From positions 1 through 6,625 of the forward strand of contig JAMWZF010000169.1 of NCBI GenBank assembly GCA_024304875.1: a stretch of 6,625 nucleotides of DNA. Reading direction: 5' to 3'. The translations under genes were made by a program, and so were the position numbers. The DNA is from Paracoccaceae bacterium. GTDB lineage: Bacteria > Pseudomonadota > Alphaproteobacteria > Rhodobacterales > Rhodobacteraceae. Shown here in pieces: positions 1 through 4,189 of this stretch (within the stretch, counting starts at the first letter, position 1; every line of letters starts with the position of its first letter). The notes below the pieces were generated by a model. The model saw only the letters and a program-made list of their open reading frames with translations. It was not told where the DNA came from and did no database searches.

Positions 1-600
1 CAGCACTCCCAGGACTACGCCGCCTGGTACGCCCAGATCCCGGGTCTGAAGGTGGTGCAGCCCTACTCCGCCGCCGACGCCAAGGGCCTGCTCAAGACCG
101 CGATCCGCGATCCCAACCCGGTCATCTTCCTCGAGAACGAGATCCTCTACGGCCGCTCCTTCGAGGTGCCGAAACTGGACGACTTCACCGTCCCCTTCGG
201 CAAGGCCCGCATTGCCCGCTCCGGCGATGACGTGACCATCGTCAGCTTTGGCATCGGGATGAGCTACGCCCTGGAAGCCGCTGAAAAGCTGGCGGAAGAC
301 GGCATCAGCGCCGAGGTCATCGACCTGCGGACCCTGCGCCCCATCGACACGAAAACCGTGATCGAAAGCGTCAAGAAGACCAACCGCTGCGTGACGGTCG
401 AGGAAGGCTGGCCCATGGGCTCCATCGGCTATTCGCTCTCCGCGATCCTGATGCAGGAGGCCTTCGACTACCTCGATGCGCCGGTGACCTGCTGCACGGG
501 CAAGGACGTGCCGATGCCCTACGCCGCGAACCTCGAAAAGCTCGCCCTCACCTCCACCGCCGAGGTGATCGAGGCGGTGCACAAAGTCACCTACAAGTAA
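1..600 (+). CDS. pdhB: Pyruvate dehydrogenase E1 component, beta subunit (5'-truncated by window edge)
   Basis: The frame is open from base 1 to the TAA at 598-600, giving the last 199 residues; the start and N-terminal part lie outside the window. E1 beta pairs with E1 alpha to decarboxylate pyruvate with thiamine diphosphate and reductively acetylate the lipoyl group of E2. Visible residues 1-50 match the end of the pyrimidine-binding transketolase-like domain: an HSQDYAAWY stretch whose His (residue 2) corresponds to the active-site His of this family, then GLKVVQPYSAADAKGLL and NPVIFLENEILYG. From about residue 70 the transketolase C-terminal domain follows (VTIVSFGIGMSYALEAA, EVIDLRTLRPID, VTVEEGWPMGSIG), ending with the conserved DVPMPYAANLEKLAL stretch. 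Alphaproteobacterial E1 beta proteins often carry an N-terminal lipoyl domain, which cannot be checked here. pdhC follows after 12 bases, which supports pyruvate dehydrogenase over branched-chain 2-oxoacid dehydrogenase. The symbol varies between genomes. Confidence 0.95.
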   Translation, partial: QHSQDYAAWYAQIPGLKVVQPYSAADAKGLLKTAIRDPNPVIFLENEILYGRSFEVPKLDDFTVPFGKARIARSGDDVTIVSFGIGMSYALEAAEKLAEDGISAEVIDLRTLRPIDTKTVIESVKKTNRCVTVEEGWPMGSIGYSLSAILMQEAFDYLDAPVTCCTGKDVPMPYAANLEKLALTSTAEVIEAVHKVTYK

Positions 601-604
601 GGAG
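599..604 (+). promoter_or_regulatory. Ribosome binding site of pdhC
   Basis: AAGGAG overlaps the TAA stop of pdhB and lies 8 bases before the ATG at 613. It fixes the pdhC start and suggests that termination on pdhB and initiation on pdhC are coupled. Confidence 0.75.
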
Positions 605-612
605 ACAGGACA

Positions 613-1992
613 ATGGCAACCGAAATCCTGATGCCCGCCCTGTCCCCCACGATGGAGGAAGGCACCCTTGCCAAGTGGCTGGTCAAGGAGGGCGACACCG
701 TCTCGGCGGGCGACCTTCTGGCCGAGATCGAGACCGACAAGGCCACGATGGAATTCGAGGCCGTCGACGAAGGCGTGATCGGCAAGATCCTCGTCGCCGA
801 GGGCACCGAGGGCGTGAAGGTCAACACCCCCATCGCCGTCATCGGCGAAGAGGGCGAGGACATGTCCGATGCCGGAAGCGGCGGCTCGGACAGTAAAGAA
901 AGCGTTAAAAAAGAAGGGGATACCTTATCCGCGGATAAGGATCCTCACACCGCGCCTGCCGAAGCTTCGGATCAGACCGCGCCCGCCCAGGGCTATGGCC
1001 GGGGCGGGCCGCAAGACGCCGCCGCGAAGGCACCCGCGTCCGGCACCTCCGGCGACGGCAAGCGCATCTTCGCCTCCCCCCTCGCCCGCCGGATCGCGGC
1101 GGACAAGGGATATGAGCTGTCCGACATCAAGGGCACCGGACCGAAAGGCCGGATCGTGAAGGCCGACGTGGAGGCGCACCAGCCCTCCGCCGCGCCTGCC
1201 AGGTCCGCGGGCAAGGCCGAGGCGCCCAAGGACGCCGCGACCGCCACGACCGCGCCCGCCGGCATGTCCGCCAGCGCCGTCGCCAAGATGTACGAGGGCC
1301 GCGAGTACGAAGAGGTCAAGCTGGACGGGATGCGCAAGACCATCGCCGCCCGCCTGACCGAGGCCAAGCAGACGATCCCGCACTTCTACCTGCGCCGCGA
1401 GATCAGGCTGGACGCCCTGCTCAAGTTCCGCTCGCAGCTGAACAAGCAGCTCGAGGGCCGGGGCGTGAAGCTCTCGGTCAACGACTTCATCATCAAGGCC
1501 GGCGCTTTGGCCCTGCAATCGGTGCCCGACGCCAATGCCGTCTGGGCCGGTGACCGCATCCTGAAGCTCAAGCCCTCGGACGTGGCCGTGGCCGTCGCGA
1601 TCGAGGGCGGCCTCTTCACCCCCGTGCTGAAGGACGCGCACCTCAAGTCCCTCTCGGCCTTGTCGGCGGAAATGAAGGACCTCGCCACCCGCGCCCGCGA
1701 CCGCAAGCTGGCGCCCCACGAATACCAGGGCGGCTCCTTCGCGATCTCCAACCTCGGCATGTTCGGCATCGACAACTTCGACGCCGTCATCAACCCGCCC
1801 CACGGGTCGATCCTCGCGGTCGGCGCCGGGGTGAAGAAGCCTGTGGTGGGAGAGGACGGCGAGCTGACCACGGCGACGGTGATGTCCGTCACCCTTTCGG
1901 TCGACCACCGGGTGATCGACGGCGCCCTCGGGGCCGATTTCCTGAAGGCGCTGGCCGAGAACCTCGAGAGCCCGATGGTCATGCTGGCCTGA
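613..1992 (+). CDS. pdhC: Dihydrolipoamide acetyltransferase, E2 of pyruvate dehydrogenase complex
   Basis: This 459-residue protein is the core of the pyruvate dehydrogenase complex and moves the acetyl group from its lipoyl arm to CoA. Domains in order: one lipoyl domain (residues 1-80) with the lipoylated Lys43 in ETDKATMEF; a long Ala/Pro/Asp-rich flexible linker (about 84-150); a peripheral subunit-binding domain for E1/E3 (about 151-189, RIFASPLARRIAADKG then GTGPKGRI); a second Ala-rich linker (190-228); and the catalytic acyltransferase domain (about 232-459) with the active-site motif DHRVIDG, giving His432 and Asp436. Length and layout are normal for alphaproteobacterial E2. The ATG at 613 begins the canonical MATEILMPALSPTMEEG and has a good ribosome binding site. 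The oddity is in the first linker: residues 93-110 (SDSKESVKKEGD...) are coded by AT-rich DNA with a rare TTA leucine codon and an 18-base palindrome, unlike the rest of the gene. No lpd (E3) gene follows; a terminator does. Confidence 0.96.
   Translation: MATEILMPALSPTMEEGTLAKWLVKEGDTVSAGDLLAEIETDKATMEFEAVDEGVIGKILVAEGTEGVKVNTPIAVIGEEGEDMSDAGSGGSDSKESVKKEGDTLSADKDPHTAPAEASDQTAPAQGYGRGGPQDAAAKAPASGTSGDGKRIFASPLARRIAADKGYELSDIKGTGPKGRIVKADVEAHQPSAAPARSAGKAEAPKDAATATTAPAGMSASAVAKMYEGREYEEVKLDGMRKTIAARLTEAKQTIPHFYLRREIRLDALLKFRSQLNKQLEGRGVKLSVNDFIIKAGALALQSVPDANAVWAGDRILKLKPSDVAVAVAIEGGLFTPVLKDAHLKSLSALSAEMKDLATRARDRKLAPHEYQGGSFAISNLGMFGIDNFDAVINPPHGSILAVGAGVKKPVVGEDGELTTATVMSVTLSVDHRVIDGALGADFLKALAENLESPMVMLA
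923..940. repeat. Perfect 18-base palindrome inside the pdhC linker
   Basis: CCTTATCCGCGGATAAGG equals its own reverse complement. It codes for about residues 104-110 of the E2 flexible linker. It sits at the right end of an AT-rich patch (891-927, 13 G/C of 37 bases by hand count) in an otherwise GC-rich gene. It could be a protein-binding site, a trace of a small inserted element, or chance. Confidence 0.6.
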
Positions 1993-2008
1993 TCGAGGCT
2001 CGCTCGGC

Positions 2009-2030
2009 GACCGACCGACAGACAGACAGA
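2009..2030. repeat. Short tetranucleotide tandem repeat after pdhC
   Basis: Five and a half units of GACC/GACA (two GACC, then three GACA plus GA) lie between the pdhC stop and the terminator hairpin. Read on the - strand this becomes a T-containing tail (TTCTGTCTGTCTG) directly after the hairpin, so it may help the hairpin end - strand transcription. The unit length is not a multiple of three, but the tract is non-coding, so phase variation of a protein is not expected. Confidence 0.6.
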
Positions 2031-2058
2031 AGGGCGCTCCGACCGGGGCGCCCTTTCT
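2031..2058 (+). terminator. Rho-independent terminator between pdhC and the convergent glycosyltransferase gene
   Basis: AGGGCGCTCC (2031-2040) pairs with GGGGCGCCCT (2045-2054): a 10-pair stem with one G-U pair and a four-base GACC loop. TTTCT follows on the + strand. It lies 39 bases after the pdhC stop. The - strand gene ends only 6 bases to its right, so the hairpin probably serves both directions. The + strand has the better T run. Confidence 0.8.
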
Positions 2059-2064
2059 CGTGGG

Positions 2065-2886
2065 TCAGATCGGGCTCAGGCCGAACTCCGCCCGCGCCGC
2101 CGCCTCTTCCGCCTCGGCAAGCCGGTGTTTCTCCAGGTACCGCAGCCGCGCGGCGCCCTTGCCCTTGTGGTCCGACACGCTGCCGCCGTGGTTGACCACG
2201 TAGATCGCCGCCGGGCCGGGCAGGTCGTCGAGCGGCAGGCCCATGAGCCTCTGCCGCCGCGCGTAGTCCAGATGCGCCTTGCCGAGGATCCGCATCCGCA
2301 GCGAACTGCGCAGCGCATCCCGGAAGTCGAGGGCAAAGAACGCGCAGGAGCCGCAGATCTTCCAGAACGGCACCCTTCCCGGCGCATCGTCCAGCCGCGC
2401 CAGCCGCCCGGTCTGCGCGTCCATCATGTAGCCGTCCGAGATCAGGTAGCCGCGTCCGTTGTTCCCCTCGGCGACACGGCGGAACAGGCGCGGATGCAGG
2501 ATGTCGTCCGCATCGAGGTTCATCGCGTAGGCCCCGTCCTCGAAGGTCCTGACGGAGTAGTCGAGCATCGCCCGTGTCTTGTGCCGGTGGTCCACGCCGC
2601 GCCCCTTGGGCTTGGGCGGCACGGGCACGAAATGGTAGCGCGGATCGTCCGGCAGGTTCGGCGGCCGGTCCTGACAGGCCAGCAGCACGCGGAAGCTGTC
2701 GTAGTCCTGGCGGGCGATGGACTCCAGCGTATCCTGCAAGCGGGAGAGGTGGGGATCCCAGTCGCCGGCGTCCGCCCGTCCGATCATCGGGATCATCACC
2801 TGGATGACCGGCGGGTCCGGCAGCGCCGGCGCGCGCCCCAGGGTCAGGCGGTAGAGCCGCGCGAGATATTCCTTCGGATCGTCCAC
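2065..2886 (-). CDS. GT-A fold glycosyltransferase, family-2-like
   Basis: This 273-residue protein resembles family 2 (GT-A) glycosyltransferases, which transfer a sugar from a nucleotide-sugar donor; the real donor and acceptor cannot be read from the sequence. Seen directly: a beta-strand opening VIQVMIPMIGR (residues 27-37), LQDTLESIARQDYDSFRVLLACQD (50-73) like the helix and second strand of the nucleotide-binding fold, a conserved HKTRAML (102-108), the metal-binding DxD-type motif NLDADD (123-128), and a later GSCAFFAL strand. There is no signal peptide or membrane segment, so it is probably cytoplasmic. The start is the GTG at 2886: an in-frame stop, that of cysE, lies 21 bases upstream, and no other start codon lies between. 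The ribosome binding site is weak, so translation may depend on coupling with cysE, whose stop is 18 bases away in the same frame. It is probably co-transcribed with cysE, but no functional link is evident. Confidence 0.8.
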   Translation of the reverse strand: MDDPKEYLARLYRLTLGRAPALPDPPVIQVMIPMIGRADAGDWDPHLSRLQDTLESIARQDYDSFRVLLACQDRPPNLPDDPRYHFVPVPPKPKGRGVDHRHKTRAMLDYSVRTFEDGAYAMNLDADDILHPRLFRRVAEGNNGRGYLISDGYMMDAQTGRLARLDDAPGRVPFWKICGSCAFFALDFRDALRSSLRMRILGKAHLDYARRQRLMGLPLDDLPGPAAIYVVNHGGSVSDHKGKGAARLRYLEKHRLAEAEEAAARAEFGLSPI

Positions 2887-2904
2887 GTCAAGCGCCGCCG
2901 CAGG

Positions 2905-3732
2905 TCAGGCGTCGCCGTCCCCCAGCACCTGCCGGATCCGCTGTTCCATGCTGACGGACGGCTGGGAGCAGCCCGCCTCGCCGACGATCCTGGCGGGAAC
3001 GCCGGCGACGGTCTTGCAGGGGGGGACATCTTCCAGCACCACGGACCCGGCCGCGATGCGGCTGCAATCGCCGACCTTGATGTTGCCCAGAACCTTGGCC
3101 CCGGCCCCGATCAGGACGCCGTTGCCGATCTTGGGGTGACGGTCCTCGTCCTCCTTGCCCGTCCCGCCGAGGGTGACGGAATGCAGGAGCGAGACGTTGT
3201 CCCCCACCACGGCCGTCTCGCCGATGACGATGGAATGGGCGTGGTCGATCATGATCCCCTGCCCGACGCGGGCGGCGGGGTGGATGTCGACGCCGAAGAC
3301 CTCGGAGACCCGCATCTGGATGAAGTAGGCGAGGTCGTAACGCCCCTCGCCCCAGAGCCAGTGGGCGACGCGGTAGGCCTGCACCGCCTGGAACCCCTTG
3401 AAGTAGAGCAGCGGCTGCATGAAACGGTGGCAGGCCGGGTCGCGTTCGACCGTGGCCGCAAGGTCGGCCCGGGCGGCTTCGGCCAGCCTGGGGTCGGAAT
3501 CGTAGGCCTCGGCGGCGATCTCGCGCAGAAGCTGCGCCGACATCTCGAGCGAGTTCAGCTTGGACGCCAGCCGGTAGCACAGCGCGCTCTCGAAGTTGCG
3601 GTGATGCAGGATGGTGGCGTGGATCAGCCCGCCGAGAAGCGGCTCATCCTTCAGCGCCGCTTCGCTCTCGGCGCGGATCTTGTCCCAGATCGGGTCGAGC
3701 CCGGTGACTTGACTGTGCTTCGGCAGGGCCAT
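2905..3732 (-). CDS. cysE: Serine O-acetyltransferase
   Basis: This 275-residue protein makes O-acetyl-L-serine from serine and acetyl-CoA, the first committed step of cysteine synthesis, in the cytoplasm. Residues about 11-115 form the N-terminal helical domain (DPIWDKIRAESE, EPLLGGLIHATILHH, then PLLYFKGFQAVQAYRVAHWLW). Residues about 140-250 form the left-handed parallel beta-helix of hexapeptide repeats with VDIHPAARVGQGIMIDHAH, GETAVVGDNV, VTLGGTGKEDEDRHPKIG, GAGAKVLGNI and AGVPARIVG. Asp149 and His164 align with the catalytic Asp143/His158 of E. coli CysE at identical spacing. The ATG at 3732 is preferred because AGGGAGG lies 5 bases upstream and the protein then has the family's usual length. 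A GTG at 3810, overlapping the upstream stop, would add 26 residues and is less likely. The protein ends GDGDA, without the C-terminal Ile that anchors E. coli-type CysE to CysK. It lies between a GTA-linked small gene and a glycosyltransferase. Confidence 0.95.
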   Translation of the reverse strand: MALPKHSQVTGLDPIWDKIRAESEAALKDEPLLGGLIHATILHHRNFESALCYRLASKLNSLEMSAQLLREIAAEAYDSDPRLAEAARADLAATVERDPACHRFMQPLLYFKGFQAVQAYRVAHWLWGEGRYDLAYFIQMRVSEVFGVDIHPAARVGQGIMIDHAHSIVIGETAVVGDNVSLLHSVTLGGTGKEDEDRHPKIGNGVLIGAGAKVLGNIKVGDCSRIAAGSVVLEDVPPCKTVAGVPARIVGEAGCSQPSVSMEQRIRQVLGDGDA

Positions 3733-3737
3733 GGGTG

Positions 3738-3744
3738 CCTCCCT
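3738..3744 (-). promoter_or_regulatory. Ribosome binding site of cysE
   Basis: On the - strand AGGGAGG lies 5 bases before the ATG at 3732. It is the strongest Shine-Dalgarno match in the - strand genes here and decides the cysE start in favour of 3732 over the in-frame GTG at 3810. Confidence 0.8.
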
Positions 3745-3806
3745 TTTCGGGCCTTCGTACTCCAGATAGGGTCTGCGGGCCAAGAACAAAGCCTTGATGG
3801 GCGAGG

Positions 3807-4187
3807 TCACGCAAATGGATGAGACCCGGATCGACCGGTAGCACCGATCGCGGCGAAGAGATCGGTACGGCTCGATACCGCAGCTCCCCCTGCCCCGCTG
3901 CCGGACCTGGACACACGGATGACCGCGCGGCTGAGCGCGCCCAGAGCCTCGGCGATCCGGATCGGGTCGGTTTCGGGCGGGGTCTGAAGCGGCCAGCGGG
4001 ACACCACCGCGGACAATGAGCCGTTGCCCAGCGCCGGATGCGAGCGCCCCCGCACGCGACGTATCCGCCCGGCCAGGGCGGCCGAACGGACCAGCAGCTC
4101 GGCCGCCGCCTCCCAGTCTTCGGGCGGGAGGGGCAGGATCGCCCGGATCGCGTAATCGATGTCGGCCGGACCAAGGCTGGGCACCAC
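3807..4187 (-). CDS. Small uncharacterised protein at the 3' end of the GTA cluster (DUF7742-like)
   Basis: This predicted 126-residue protein has unknown function. Residues 1-90 look like a real compact helical domain: PSLGPADIDYAIRAILPLPPEDWEAAAELLVRSAALAGRIRRV, then GRSHPALGNGSLSAVV and DPIRIAEALGALSRAVI. From memory this resembles short proteins annotated as DUF7742 in Rhodobacterales, which start with an M-x-P-x-x-x-x-D-x-x-AA pattern and contain a Gly-x-x-His-Pro-x-x-Gly-x-Gly-Ser-Leu motif; this was not checked by search. The start is GTG at 4187 (GTG at 4184 and a TTG at 4193 overlapping the upstream TGA are alternatives), 2 bases after the g15 stop, so translation is probably coupled. 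No clear Shine-Dalgarno is visible. The same frame is open upstream to 4781, but there it is a shadow of g15. Residues 91-126 are a Ser/Gly-rich tail of different character whose DNA contains an inverted repeat. No signal peptide or membrane segment is seen. Confidence 0.72.
   Translation of the reverse strand: MVPSLGPADIDYAIRAILPLPPEDWEAAAELLVRSAALAGRIRRVRGRSHPALGNGSLSAVVSRWPLQTPPETDPIRIAEALGALSRAVIRVSRSGSGAGGAAVSSRTDLFAAIGATGRSGSHPFA
3843..3866 (-). repeat. Inverted repeat in the 3' end of the small GTA-linked gene
   Basis: ACCGATC (3843-3849) and GATCGGT (3860-3866) form a perfect 7-base stem around a 10-base loop, inside the sequence coding for the tail of the 126-residue protein. On the - strand no T run follows, so it does not look like a standard terminator. 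It could be an mRNA stability or attenuating hairpin between the GTA genes and cysE. Related CGATCGG-type words recur nearby. Confidence 0.4.
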
Positions 4188-4189
4188 GC

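Noticed and set aside
923..940. Reading the pdhC palindrome as a repABC-type partition site or a true DnaA box pair
   Set aside because: It lacks the GTT...AAC ends I associate with repABC palindromes and matches only the first six bases of a DnaA box, so no specific identity is claimed.
925..1908. 327-codon - strand frame inside pdhC
   Set aside because: It is antisense to a clear E2 gene, with low-complexity Gly/Arg/His/Leu-rich composition and no recognisable domain.
3745..3806. Possible promoter before cysE (TTGTTC and TATCTG on the - strand)
   Set aside because: The spacing is about 15 bases and both boxes match poorly, so it is not strong enough to annotate.
3733..3810. N-terminal extension of CysE from the GTG at 3810, overlapping the upstream TGA as GTGA
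   Set aside because: The ATG at 3732 has a strong ribosome binding site 5 bases upstream and gives the usual CysE length; the 26 extra residues match nothing I know of in the family. Coupling through GTGA is not excluded.
2125..3822. Long open frame on the + strand (565 codons) opposite the glycosyltransferase and cysE genes
   Set aside because: It is the mirror of two well-supported - strand genes in GC-rich DNA. The translation is rich in His, Arg, Gly and Val with no family resemblance, typical of an antisense shadow.
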